Shown here in pieces: positions 1-10,066 of a stretch of DNA of 61,916 nt. Position 1 is the stretch's first letter, and each line of letters opens with the position of its first letter. Both the position numbers and the translations under genes were made by a program. Source of the DNA: Nemertoderma westbladi (lineage: Eukaryota > Xenacoelomorpha > Nemertodermatida > Nemertodermatidae); the NCBI GenBank assembly GCA_032718475.1, contig JAUCBJ010007519.1:1-61916 (forward strand), written 5' to 3'. The notes beneath the pieces are model-generated. The model made no database searches. It had not been told where the DNA came from and worked only from the letters and a program-made list of their open reading frames with translations.

Positions 1-934
1 CTACTCTACCAGAGGAAAACCCAAGGCTCCTCTCTACTGGAGTCAACTCGAAGGCTCTACTCTACCAGAGGAAAACCCAAGGCTCCTCTCTACTGGAGTA
101 AACTCAAAGGCTCTACTCTACCAGAGGAAAACCCAAGGCTCATCTCTACCGGAGTCAACTCGAAGGCTCTACTCTACCAGAGGAAAACCCAAGGCTCCTC
201 TCTACTGGAGTCAACTCGAAGGCTCTACTCTACCAGAGGAAAACCCAAGGCTCCTCTCTACTGGAGTAAACTCAAAGGCTCTACTCTACCAGAGGAAAAC
301 CCAAGGCTCATCTCTACCGGAGTCAACTCGAAGGCTCTACTCTACCAGAGGAAAACCCAAGGCTCCTCTCTACTGGAGTCAACTCGAAGGCTCTACTCTA
401 CCAGAGGAAAACCCAAGGCTCCTCTCTACTGGAGTCAACTCAAAGGCTTTACTCTATCAGAGGAAAACCCAAGGCTCCTCTCTACTGGAGTCAACTCGAA
501 GGCTCTACTCTACAAGAGAAAAACCCAAGGCTCCTCTCTACTGGAGTCAACTCAAAGGCTCTAATCTACCAGAGGAAAACCCAAGGCTCCTCTCTACTGG
601 AGTCAACTCGAAGGCTCTACTCTACCAGAGGAAAACCCAAGGCTCCTCTCTACTGGAGTCAACTCAAAGGCTCTACTCTACCAGAGGAAAACCCAAGGCT
701 CCTCTCTACTGGAGTCAACACGAAGGCTCTACTCTACCAGAGGAAAACCCAGGGCTCATCTCTACCGGAGTCAACTCGAAGGCTCTACTCTACCAGAGGA
801 AAACCCAGGGCCCCTCTCCACTGGAGTCAACTCGAAGGCTCTACTCTACCAGAGAAAAACCCAAGGCTCCTCTCTACTGGAGTCAACTCGAAGGCTCTAC
901 TCTACCAGAGGAAAACCCAAGGCTCCTCTCTACC
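1..934. repeat. 56-bp minisatellite array
   Basis: About 16 head-to-tail copies of a 56-bp unit with few substitutions (for example caactcgaagg versus caactcaaagg). Each unit carries the words ctaccagagg and ctactggag, which look like an internal half-repeat. The array runs off the left edge of the window and ends abruptly near 934. No coding potential was seen. Confidence 0.95.
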
Positions 935-1388
935 GAAACCGGAACCGGAGGCCAGGCAACCCAAACTGTGGTGTAACTGGTGCTATAAAACGTTTGCAGA
1001 AATATTGAAAGCATTAATAGGAATTCTGACTCACCCAGTAAGGATGATGGAGGTCAAACTGTTTCAAATTTCGGATGTTTTTATTAAGATTTGTACGAAA
1101 ATTAGGAGTGGGGGTGGGGGTGGGCTGGCCAGGGCACTGAATTAACGGGTATTAATGTGGATAATTAATGTGGATTAATAAGGCACTATGGCGGCAGAAC
1201 CAGGTGTTGGTTGTAACTTGATTACTGTATTCAATTTGTGACTTTGGGATATAAACTATTGTTCATCAGCTATATTGACTTCCTTGTTCTTTGGCGTTAT
1301 GTATTCAACTATTTAAATTAAGTATAGTTTACTTTGTTTCATTAATTATTGTTAATTAGTTTCACTTATTAATCATTTTATTACCAAC
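935..1388 (+). promoter_or_regulatory. 5' flank of the SDR gene with TATA-like box
   Basis: This is non-coding sequence between the minisatellite and the SDR start codon. A TATAAA word lies at 1250-1255, about 135 bp upstream of the ATG, and could position transcription. A G-rich stretch at about 1107-1128 (runs of four to five G) could form a quadruplex. No splice signals clearly leading into the ORF were seen. The promoter role is inferred from position only. Confidence 0.35.
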
Positions 1389-2333
1389 ATGAATTTGGTG
1401 GAGATAGCTAGTTTGTTAGCCGAGACATTGATCTTATTCATTAAGATCATTATCATATACATTGAGAGCGCAATCAAACACTTCTTCCGCGGTGAACCTG
1501 CCGATGTCACCGGTAAGGTGATCGTTATAACCGGAGCCGGCAGCGGCATAGGCCGTTTGGTGGCGTTGCGTCTAGCGAAACTACGAGCTAGACTGGTCGT
1601 ACTCGATGTGAACGAAACGCCAGCCCAAGAGACCGCGGAACTCATACGGGAAGCGGGCGGGGAGGCCAGCGTGTATGTCTGCGATGTGACCGACAGAGAA
1701 ACCGTTTATAAAGTAGCTGAAAGCATTAGGGATGAGTTTGGGGCTGTCGATGTGTTGATAAACAACGCCGGAATCGCACAGAGTCGACGCATAACAGATC
1801 TAGACGATAAAATGGCTGTTAAAACCATGGAAGTAAACGTGATGGCCCATTTCTGGACCATAAAAGCTTTCCTACCCTCTATGATTAAACTCAAATCGGG
1901 TCATATTGTTACAATAGCGAGCGTCGCTGGATTATTCCCAACGTGCTTCCTCTCGGACTACGTTGCCAGTAAGTTCGCCGCGGTCGGGTTCCATCAGTGC
2001 TTACTGTTGGAATTGTATGAACAGGGTCTCCACGATTCGATTAAGACAACCCTCGTCTGCCCGTATTTCATCAACACGGGAATGTTCGCAGGGTCTGTTG
2101 GGGCCACTCGGTTCCCCATACTGTTTGACTGGTTAACTCAGGAATACGTCGCCGATAAGATATCCCAAGGGATTCTCCACAACTACGCCGTCGTTTTACT
2201 GCCCAGGGTCACCGGTAACCTCTGTCTGCTGCTCAACATTGTAGTTCCGTTGAAAGCGCAGCTGCTTATGAGTAGTTTCCTTGGACTCTTAACTCCAGTG
2301 CGTGGGTTTAAAGGAAGGGCCGCTAATGAATAA
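1389..2333 (+). CDS. Short-chain dehydrogenase/reductase, SDR16C (RDH10/HSD17B11-like)
   Basis: The product is a 314-residue NAD(P)-dependent oxidoreductase, by family expected to act on retinoids, steroids or other lipid alcohols at the ER or lipid-droplet membrane. A hydrophobic N-terminal segment (residues about 8-26) looks like a membrane anchor. The Rossmann glycine motif TGAGSGIG is at 48-55, an acidic residue (D73) ends beta-2 as in NAD-preferring members, and NNAG is at 125-128. The catalytic set is N150, S178, Y191 and K195 (YVASK). The segment TLVCPYFINTGMF is typical of the SDR16C group. A hydrophobic C-terminal region follows. Length fits the family (about 300-340). The start is the first Met of the frame and leaves a full anchor. 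The gene has no introns here, although vertebrate relatives are multi-exonic, so it may be a retrocopy or an intron-poor lineage copy. The exact subfamily (RDH10, DHRS3, HSD17B11, SDR16C5) cannot be settled by eye. Confidence 0.88.
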   Translation: MNLVEIASLLAETLILFIKIIIIYIESAIKHFFRGEPADVTGKVIVITGAGSGIGRLVALRLAKLRARLVVLDVNETPAQETAELIREAGGEASVYVCDVTDRETVYKVAESIRDEFGAVDVLINNAGIAQSRRITDLDDKMAVKTMEVNVMAHFWTIKAFLPSMIKLKSGHIVTIASVAGLFPTCFLSDYVASKFAAVGFHQCLLLELYEQGLHDSIKTTLVCPYFINTGMFAGSVGATRFPILFDWLTQEYVADKISQGILHNYAVVLLPRVTGNLCLLLNIVVPLKAQLLMSSFLGLLTPVRGFKGRAANE

Positions 2334-3139
2334 ATCATTATTATTATTGTATCGGTGATTCTTGCTGTTGTTAACATTCCCACCTAATTTTATAGCAATT
2401 CGGAAATTAATTCTAACTGATTTAGAAATAATAACATATATTTATTCAAGTCAAATAATCTAGCACTTTATCAGATTACCGTTTTTAAATCTGAGCGCAA
2501 ATGGGGGCGGCAACTGTAATCTTATCAAGTGCTACAGTTTATACGACTTGGAGACTAGGAGAGTATTTTAATACGAAAATTTATATATTATTTATTTACG
2601 GCGAAAATGCGGTAAACTAGTTGTTATATTATTAATCCGAAATTTGGAAATCTCCAAAAGTAAGCATATAGAATAAAGAGTAGAGTAATAATAACCTCGA
2701 ATAATTATTTGTGGTTAACACAAGTATAATAAAAAACGAATGTATCTAAAGATATAGTGGAGATCATTTTTATTCCAAATATAAAATTTAAATTCAGTTT
2801 AGAATAGACTTGATGCTTAAATTGTAAACGGGGAACTGGTTCATTGACCCTAGATCAGATCCTAAGTTATGACACCCGTAGCGTAAAGTTGTATAGGACG
2901 TTCACTTACTGAGTTTGTAATATTTAAATTTTTGAATAATATAAATTTATTTATGTTAAATTACGTTGTTTACGGTAGTGGGGAGCTCTTGGTTAATTAT
3001 ATACTTGATTATTATTTGTCCCGATGTGTTATATGATTTGGTTCTATAATTATGTATTAAAATGAATATATTTATTGCATAATTTATTTATTATTAATTT
3101 ATTGCGAACATTCTGGTATTAAAATCTGAGCGCGAATGG
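2334..3139. other. AT-rich gene-free flank with a dispersed direct repeat
   Basis: There is no convincing ORF. A roughly 33-bp word containing atctgagcgc and cggcaactgtaat occurs at 2488-2520 and again at 3122-3155 in the same orientation. The second copy abuts the endonuclease fragment at 3140-3465, so the repeat may be part of a retrotransposon remnant. Confidence 0.5.
2672..2677 (+). terminator. Candidate polyadenylation signal for the SDR gene
   Basis: AATAAA lies about 340 bp downstream of the SDR stop codon. An earlier AATAAA (2329-2334) overlaps the stop codon itself. Either could direct cleavage; only the hexamer is seen. Confidence 0.3.
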
Positions 3140-3465
3140 GAACGGCAACTGTAATATTAACAAGAGTGTTAGAGTGTCTTCATGACAAATCCGATGTTCT
3201 TTTATATAGATGCGCAGATGATGTCGGTGTTATATTCCATTGCCAGAGCTACCATGTCACCCTGTTTGCTATTAGCTTTCAGTGTGCTTGCGTTCATTGT
3301 AGCAATCTTTAGTGTCTTTTTACATTTCAACAGGTTGGTTCTTCTTTCTTCTCTGTCTTTTGTTCCAGTAGCCGATTTTTCGATCCCAGCCTGTGTGTAC
3401 CGCTGAGGGACGCGTACCTTTTTTACCCGGGTACAACCGAGCTGGTATTCCTTGTAGGGGTTCAC
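3140..3465 (-). pseudogene. Fragment of non-LTR retrotransposon endonuclease (RTE-like)
   Basis: On the minus strand an open frame ends with KIATMNASTL followed by a segment ending TDIICA. This matches the start of the APE-type (EEP) endonuclease of non-LTR retrotransposons, in which an Asn and later a Glu are metal ligands. After a frameshift near 3215 the neighbouring frame gives EHRICHED, the typical glutamate-bearing motif. The fragment then decays. It is a broken 5' piece, about 300 bp from the satellite that hosts an RTE-like RT fragment (3791-5196), and could come from the same family. Family assignment is from motif memory. Confidence 0.6.
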
Positions 3466-3531
3466 ATTCGCTCATCGCTCACTTGCGGAAGCAAACCGCT
3501 TGTGTATGCAGCTCGTACAAGCTGCTTCGCA

Positions 3532-3790
3532 GTAGGTTGATTACCTTCCACCAACCTTCTCTGCATGGCTAGCCATTGATTGATTACCGTCCGCCGACCT
3601 TGTCTGTCTGCATGGCTAGCCGTTGGTTGATTACCTTCCACCAACCTTGTCTGCATGTCTAGCCGTTGGTTGACTACCTTCCACCAACCTTGTCTGCATG
3701 TCTAGCCGTTGATTGATTACCTTCCGCCTACCTTGTCTGCATGGCTAGCCGTTGGTTGAATACCTTCTACCAACATTGTCTGCATGGCTA
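3532..3790. repeat. 43-bp satellite, block 1
   Basis: First units of the satellite, consensus beginning gccgttggttgattacc and ending ctgcatggcta, 43 bp with occasional 47-bp variants. The block is cut off at 3790 by insertion of an RTE-like retrotransposon; its last nine bases (3782-3790, gcatggcta) are repeated at 5197-5205 as the target duplication. Confidence 0.95.
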
Positions 3791-5196
3791 CTACTACTAC
3801 TACTAGGATCGGCATGCTGCATTGCAGCTGCATTTTTAAGAATGCTGTGCCGGCTTGTCAACAAAATTGCACCGCCACAACTCCCTATCACCCATGACAT
3901 TTGCTAGATCATCCGCATCTTTAAGGCCAGTGTCCTTTAAGATGCGTCTCAAGAAAGTCATGGGCTGTCCACCATGCTTATTCACTCCATGAGGCTGCCA
4001 AAGTACAAGATTATGCACTGGCTGGTCCTCACGGCGAAAGCAATGTCCTGCAAAGCGGAGGCGATTTTGTTCTAGTGACAAGCTTGGGGGAACCAATGAG
4101 ACACCTCCAATGTTATATAGTGTCTGGTTGGAGATGTGTGCATTGTACTTGACACAATGTACCCGGCGTAGCATTCTTGTGAATGTGCCATCCAGAGATT
4201 TGGTGTCCTCAGCAGTTAGAGCCCAGCATGGACTCCCGTAGAGGAGTACTGGAACTACTGCTGCTCTAAATAATCGGACCTTAAGTTTCCGATTAATTCT
4301 AGGTGACTTCCAAATCCTGGAAAGCCTATTCAAGGCTGCCCATGCCTTTCCCTTACGTATTCGAAGGTCCTCACCTGACTTCCGGATCCATGATCCCAGG
4401 TAACAGAAGTCGTCCACATGCTCAAGCATACCATCCTTTGAGCTTATGCTCATCCGATCAGAGACTTGCTGAGGACTTTCAAAGTTAACTGTCAGAATTT
4501 TGGTCTTTCTGGAGTTAATAAAAAGACCAACACTAGAAGCAGCATGTTCTAATGAGCTGAGGAGCCGCTGGGCTCCCTCTAATGATTCTGAGAGTACTCC
4601 TAAGTCATCAGCAAAGTCTAGATCAGTTAGGTACTTGGCAGGATTTCCTCGACTTCTGGAGCCAGTAGGTGGAGTTATCATCACCCCATCATCATTATGA
4701 TGATCTAAGGACATGCGTAGAACATAGTCAACCACAATAATGAACAAGAATGGTGCAAGTGTGTCTCCTTGGAGGACGCCCCATAACACTTCAAATGGTT
4801 CTGTGTCACCGTCAACAGTAGACACAAATGTTGTCGAACCATCGTATACTGATCTGATTGCTGCAATAATTTCATCAGGAATCCCATATAATGAAAGTAT
4901 GCTGAACATACGTGAGCGAGAGACTGAATCAAAGGCCTTGAAGAAGTCAACAAAGATAACAGCCAGATGCCTGTCTTTCTTTTTTGATAACTCTTCAATT
5001 ATCCTTCTAAGTGCCAAAATGGGCTCCATGGTCCCACGACCTTTACGGAACCCATTCTGATTTCCACGTAGCAGTCTCTCAATGGGATCCCTGATGCGAT
5101 TTAATAGAATTCTATTGTATAGTTTTGCAGCAATCGAGATCAATGAGATTCCCCGAAAAGAACCATAGAGTGTTAGGTTGCCCTTCTTGGGAACTG
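3791..5196 (-). mobile_element. 5'-truncated RTE-like non-LTR retrotransposon
   Basis: A minus-strand insertion within the 43-bp satellite, flanked by a 9-bp duplication gcatggcta (3782-3790 and 5197-5205). Removing the insert plus one duplication copy restores a normal satellite unit, as seen intact near 5467. The 3' end (left on the plus strand, 3791-3806) is a short TAG-triplet microsatellite, a tail type known from RTE-class elements rather than poly(A). The element carries only the RT region and C-terminal part; the endonuclease end is missing, as expected of incomplete reverse transcription. Confidence 0.85.
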
Positions 5197-5200
5197 GCAT
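3836..5200 (-). CDS. Reverse transcriptase of RTE-like element (5' truncated)
   Basis: A 454-codon open frame encodes an RNA-dependent DNA polymerase that in the intact element would copy its RNA at a nicked target site. RT motifs appear in order: GFRKGRGT near residue 52, VDFFKAFDS (block with the first Asp) near 85, LQGDTLAPFLF near 143, and the catalytic FADD (LDFADDLGVL) near 198. A C-terminal region follows with RLRFAGHCFRRED, seen in RTE-type elements. The apparent start codon lies in the flanking satellite duplication (5198-5200), so it is not the native start; the true ORF would extend upstream into an endonuclease. The frame has no internal stops, suggesting a fairly recent insertion. 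Clade (RTE versus a related group) is judged by motif and tail, not by a tree. Confidence 0.85.
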   Translation of the reverse strand: MPVPKKGNLTLYGSFRGISLISIAAKLYNRILLNRIRDPIERLLRGNQNGFRKGRGTMEPILALRRIIEELSKKKDRHLAVIFVDFFKAFDSVSRSRMFSILSLYGIPDEIIAAIRSVYDGSTTFVSTVDGDTEPFEVLWGVLQGDTLAPFLFIIVVDYVLRMSLDHHNDDGVMITPPTGSRSRGNPAKYLTDLDFADDLGVLSESLEGAQRLLSSLEHAASSVGLFINSRKTKILTVNFESPQQVSDRMSISSKDGMLEHVDDFCYLGSWIRKSGEDLRIRKGKAWAALNRLSRIWKSPRINRKLKVRLFRAAVVPVLLYGSPCWALTAEDTKSLDGTFTRMLRRVHCVKYNAHISNQTLYNIGGVSLVPPSLSLEQNRLRFAGHCFRREDQPVHNLVLWQPHGVNKHGGQPMTFLRRILKDTGLKDADDLANVMGDRELWRCNFVDKPAQHS

Positions 5201-6632
5201 GGCTAGCTATTGGTTGATTACCTTCCACCAACCTTGTCTGCATGGCTAGCCGTTGGTTGATTACCTTCCGCCGACCTTGTCTGCATGGCTAGCCGTTGGT
5301 TGATTACCTTCCGCCGACCTTGTCTGCATAGCTAGCCATTATTGGTTGATAACCTTCCACCAACCTTGTCTGCTTGGCTAGCCGTTGGTTGATTACCTTC
5401 CGCCGACCTTGTTTGTCCGCAAGGCTAGCCGTTGGTTGAATACCTTCTACCAACATTGTCTGCATGGCTAGCTATTGGTTGATTACCTTCCACCAACCTT
5501 GTCTGCATGGCTAGCCGTTGGTTGATTACCTTCCGCCGACCTTGTCTGCATGGCTAGCCGTTGGTTGATTACCTTCCGCCGACCTTGTCTGCATGGCTAG
5601 CCATTATTGGTTGATAACCTTCCACCAACCTTGTCTGCTTGGCTAGCCGTTGGTTGATTACCTTCCGCCGACCTTGTTTGTCCGCAAGGCTAGCCATTGG
5701 TTGAATACCTTCTACCAACATTGTCTGCATGGCTAGCTATTGGTTGATTACCTTCCACCAACCTTGTCTGCATGTCTAGACGTTGGTTGATTACCTTCCA
5801 CCAACCTTGTCTGCATGTCTAGACGTTGGTTGATTACCTTCCGTTGACCTTGTCTGCATGGCTAGCCGTTGGTTGATTACCTTCCGCTAACCTTGTCTGC
5901 ATGGCTAGCCATTGGTTGATTACCTTCCGCCGAGATTGTTTGTCTGTATGGGTAGCCGTTGGTTGATTACCTCCCCCCAACCTTGTCCACATGTCTAGCT
6001 GTTTTTTGATTACCTTCCGCCGACCTTGTCTGCATGACTACCCGTTGGTTGATTACCTTCCGCCAAACTTGTCTGCATGGCTAGCCGTTGGTTAACTACC
6101 TTCAGCTAACCTTGTCTGCATAGCTAGCTGTTGGTTGATTACCTTCCGCCCATCTTGTATGTCTGCATGGCTAGCCGTTGGTTGATTACCTCCCACCAAC
6201 CTTGTCCGCATGGCTAGCCGTTGGTTGATTACCTTCCACCAACCTTGTCTGCATTTCTGGCCGTTGGTTGATTACCTTCCACCAACCTTGTCTGCATGGC
6301 TAGCCGTTGGTTGAGTACCTTCCGCCGACCTTGTCTGCAGGACTAGCCGTTGGTTGATTACCTTCCACCAACCTTGTCTGCATGGCTAGCTGTTGGTTGA
6401 TTACCTTCCACTAACCTTGTCTGCATGGCTAGCCGTTGGTTGATTACCTCCCACCAACCTTGTCTGCATGTCTAGCCGTTGGTTGATTACCTTCCGCCAC
6501 CTTGTCTGCATGACTACCCGTTGGTTGATTACCTTCCACCACCTTGTCTGCATGGCTAGCCATTGGTTGATTAACTTCCGCTAACCTTGTCTGCATGGCT
6601 AGCCGTTGGTTGATTACCTTCTGCCGACCTTG
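5197..6632. repeat. 43-bp satellite, block 2
   Basis: Continuation of the same satellite between the RTE-like insert and LTR element 1. Roughly 270-bp higher-order copies are visible (the unit starting catggctagctattgg recurs at about 5198 and 5467). The stretch 5841-6632 is closely matched at 20722-21513. It ends at the LTR element 1 target duplication ccttg (6628-6632). Confidence 0.95.
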
Positions 6633-7822
6633 TGTAAAAGCTTTTGCGTAATTAGCCGGTTATTTTCCCGTAAAGTACTCTGTAGTTGGTTTACCAGGCA
6701 TAAAAAGGCCGTGTCCTTACTGTACTGGTGTTTTAGAGGACATAAAAGCCATTTCTTCTGTATGTGTACTTTAAAGGACATAATCCGTAATTTCGTGACG
6801 CAATAGCTGGATACTCTTGAAAACAGTGTCGCTACCATGACGACGGCTAACAGCTGATATTGCCACGTAGAACATTTCTTTGTTTCTTTGTTCTCTCTTA
6901 GTTCAGTCGGCCAATCAGAGCATTTTTATGGCTCTTGTACAGAAATTTCCGAGAAATCACGTAATGCATTATGGGCAGTGTTATCATTCAGTCCTGAGCC
7001 AAGGAAGAACGGCTTTGGAGTATTTTGTGCTTTTCTGCTTTAGCCTTACACTAGTAGGCTTAATTATAAGGACATATATCCGTTATCTGGGTAACTCAAT
7101 GTTATCTGCACTGGTTAACACTGGTTAACTGGCCCATACTGTGCAACTTAACTTAACATTACTGCTTTGCTGTCGGTTATTCATTATATTTGTTGATGAA
7201 TTATTATATTTGGAATAACGAGAAATAACCCCGAAACCCAATATTCTTGATATACCGAAGGTAAGAGAGAAAGGTTACATATAACGATTGCGACTTATGT
7301 TAAAGTGGTTTGAAGTGAATCTAATGTTATTTGATAGACCCTACATGAGTCGGTCTGTGTTCCTTTTATATGTGACTAAAATCAGTGAAGATCGGCAGAT
7401 TAGTGTGCAGTATTGTGCAGCATTGTGTATGAGTGAGACTGATAACGAAGCATTTCCTAAAGAATGCGCCATATATGTGAATTGTAACTAAGCCATATCG
7501 TTGTGAGTAGTTTAAGTCATAACTCTGTTTATATAGATAGAGCGCCACGTCCTAAAGGAACTGTTAATATTCCCCGAAGGTGAATAATATTGTCAGAGAT
7601 TATATAATACTGTCAGTCGAATAATACATTAGGCTTACATAGCAATACGATTAAGCCCTCGAAGTCAATCTCCCGGGTATATCCAACGGGTGAATGATCG
7701 CGCACAGATTGGTTTCAACTAGTGTAGTGAATCAAATACTTGTTAGAGGCTAAAGCGATTTATTATCTAGAAGACATCCTAATTTGGCGGGTTAAACTGC
7801 CAAGGGTCTGAAAGCGCGAACA
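6633..7822 (+). repeat. 5' LTR of element 1
   Basis: 1190 bp with TG...CA ends, and the same length as the copy at 15137-16326. The paired copies differ at a handful of sites (for example near 6844, 6912, 7075 and 7379). It should carry the promoter and transcript start of the element; I did not locate these precisely. Confidence 0.93.
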
Positions 7823-10066
7823 ATAACGGATATATGTAGTCTGTATTGCAGTGTAGGCATTAAATACAGTTTAATATTGTTCTGGTAAGAACAATAACGG
7901 ATATAGCTTCTGTATTGCAGTAGGCAATAAAGCGGAAGTACCGGCAACCGGTACCCAGTAGGCCTGACTACCTAACCACCCGGACCGGTACCTACAGCTG
8001 TACAGGTACAGCAGTATTATTCGATTTTGATAATTATATACCGGTAGGCCTTAATAATTAATCAGGGAGGGCCCGCCCTGGTTTTTTATTGAGATTTTTA
8101 CTTATTTCTGTCAAGTTTTATTTGTTTGTAGGCCAGTATTGAACAGAAGGCGTGTAAGCCTGATCAGATTGTACAGACAATTTGTAGGCTGAGCTGTTGT
8201 CTGATTGTTGTTAAGTCTGAACGGATTGCAGTGTGTGTAGATCACCTGTCCGATAAAGAATGGTTAGGAAGTAGGGGCAGCCAATGCTGTAAGGTAAACC
8301 CCCAACTAAAGAATAAGTCGTACTACTGGGTTAGAACGCATACTACCTAATCATTTCGGAGTCTGCATGTCCTGTAGTTTATTTAGGCTTGAGAGTAGTC
8401 TGCCATCGTTTAGTCTGTACTTTGTTTGTGTAAGTCTGTACTGGTAGCGTATAATATTTATTTAGATAATTTGTAGGCTCGATAGTTGTCTGGCTGTTAT
8501 TAGGTCTGAACGGATTGCAGTGTGTGTAGAGCCTCTGTCCGATAAAGAACGGTTAGGAAGTAGGGGCAGCCAATGCTGTAAGGTAAACCCCCAACTAAAG
8601 AATAAGTCGTACTACTGGGTTAGAACGCATACTACCTAATCATTTCGGAGTCTGCATGTCCTGTAGTTTATTTAGGCTTGATAGTAGTCTGTCAGTGTTT
8701 GGTCTGCATTTTGTTTGAGTGGTTTGTACGCGTAGCGTAATATTTATTATTCAGAGTTTATGCGATTATTCGCAACATTCATTCCCCAAGTTTGTTCCTA
8801 CAATAATTGTGTTTGTTATACATACCGCTATAGTTAAATTAACCCCGGTACTACACGGGCTGCTTGGTGTAGGTAAAGACTGGTGATTTTGTGCACCGGT
8901 CACTCCAGCAGATGCCGTGGTTCTTTTAGCTGTTCAAGTATATTTAACTACTGATTATATGTTGTACAAGTACTCGTACCTAATTTAGGGTTTAGTGTAC
9001 AGTGCTTTCCGAGAGTAATTAGTGTAGGCATTATATTTGTGTTGTAAAGTGGTTGATAGGCACTTTCGATTAGCTCTATTAACTTCTAGGTAGGAACACT
9101 CCGTGATACATAACGTAGTACCTATAGCGATACGGCTATAGGTCGTCAGGCGGTGGTATTTTCCTATCTAGACAACGCAGTGTATTTACTACTACTTATT
9201 ATTTTCAAATACCGTAGTACCCTGTCCGTTGTAATAACCAGATTCTAACCCTTTGTTAGGCTGGTTTGTAGACTTCTTGTAAAATTACCCTGAAAATTCG
9301 TATTTTGTGTTTTTGTAAATTTTTGTGTTTATTTAGATATTGTAATCTCACCCGAATTGTACGTAATTTGTAGTATTAAGTAACTTAGGTAAATTAGAAT
9401 TATTTGTTTTAGTGTCCTATAAGTAACACTTCACTGAAAGCGCACCGCTTTGTGTAGTGATTACTCCCCAGAAATAATAACATTTATTTCAAACATTGAC
9501 AAAACCCATTAAAACGGGTATATATATATTATAAATCAAATCTAACGATTTATAAATAGTAGGCCTACCATCCAACCATTGGGTCTCAATATCAGTTGGA
9601 TTACTGCTCAAATAACGGTAATAAAGTAAGTAAAGTAACCAAGTAACCCCAAAATTCAGAAATTCAATTATTTAAAATAATTGATATACCGGTATTTAAG
9701 ATAGGCCTATTATCTTTATTTCTATAAATTTAGGCTGAAATTATACCGGTACTTTATAATTAATTCTAGTCCAGAATTATAATTATATATACTACAAAAC
9801 TGTAAGCTGTATACCGGTATTCCAGATAGGCCTATTATATATTTATATATATTTGTGCTAAAATTATACCGGTATTCTGTGATAAACCTAGTCTGTAATA
9901 ATAGTTATATATACTATAAGCATACCGGTATTCTAATATATTATATATATCACGCTGCACTGAGTAGCAGTACCGGTAATTAATTACTAGGCTAGCAGTT
10001 AATACTGAGTTACTAGACTTGCTCAGACTGTAATACAGCAGTAGACATTCAACTGTACACATAAAC
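7823..10066 (+). other. Long 5' leader of element 1
   Basis: 2.24 kb without a long ORF. It holds (a) a duplicate of the LTR/leader junction at 7888-7900 and a hairpin at 7875-7896; (b) two tandem copies of a roughly 289-bp unit (about 8179-8467 and 8468-8756); (c) an AT-rich array of diverged 110-126 bp units, each with an ataccggtat word (about 9684-9950). Element 2 has a leader of the same length with the same three parts, so the architecture is ancestral. The base after the LTR does not begin a TGG primer-binding site. Confidence 0.75.
7875..7896 (+). promoter_or_regulatory. Conserved hairpin downstream of the LTR, element 1
   Basis: Perfect 9-bp stem TATTGTTCT / AGAACAATA with loop GGTA. 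In element 2 the matching stem is TACTGTTCT / AGAACAGTA, so one pair changes T-A to C-G with the stem kept. Its right arm repeats the LTR end plus first leader bases. Likely an RNA element for packaging or priming; function is inference. Confidence 0.5.

Noticed and set aside
6606-7128. Small ORFs in the LTRs (same in 15095-15632)
   Set aside because: Short, and the left one includes satellite-derived codons; repeated only because the LTRs are copies. No recognisable domain.
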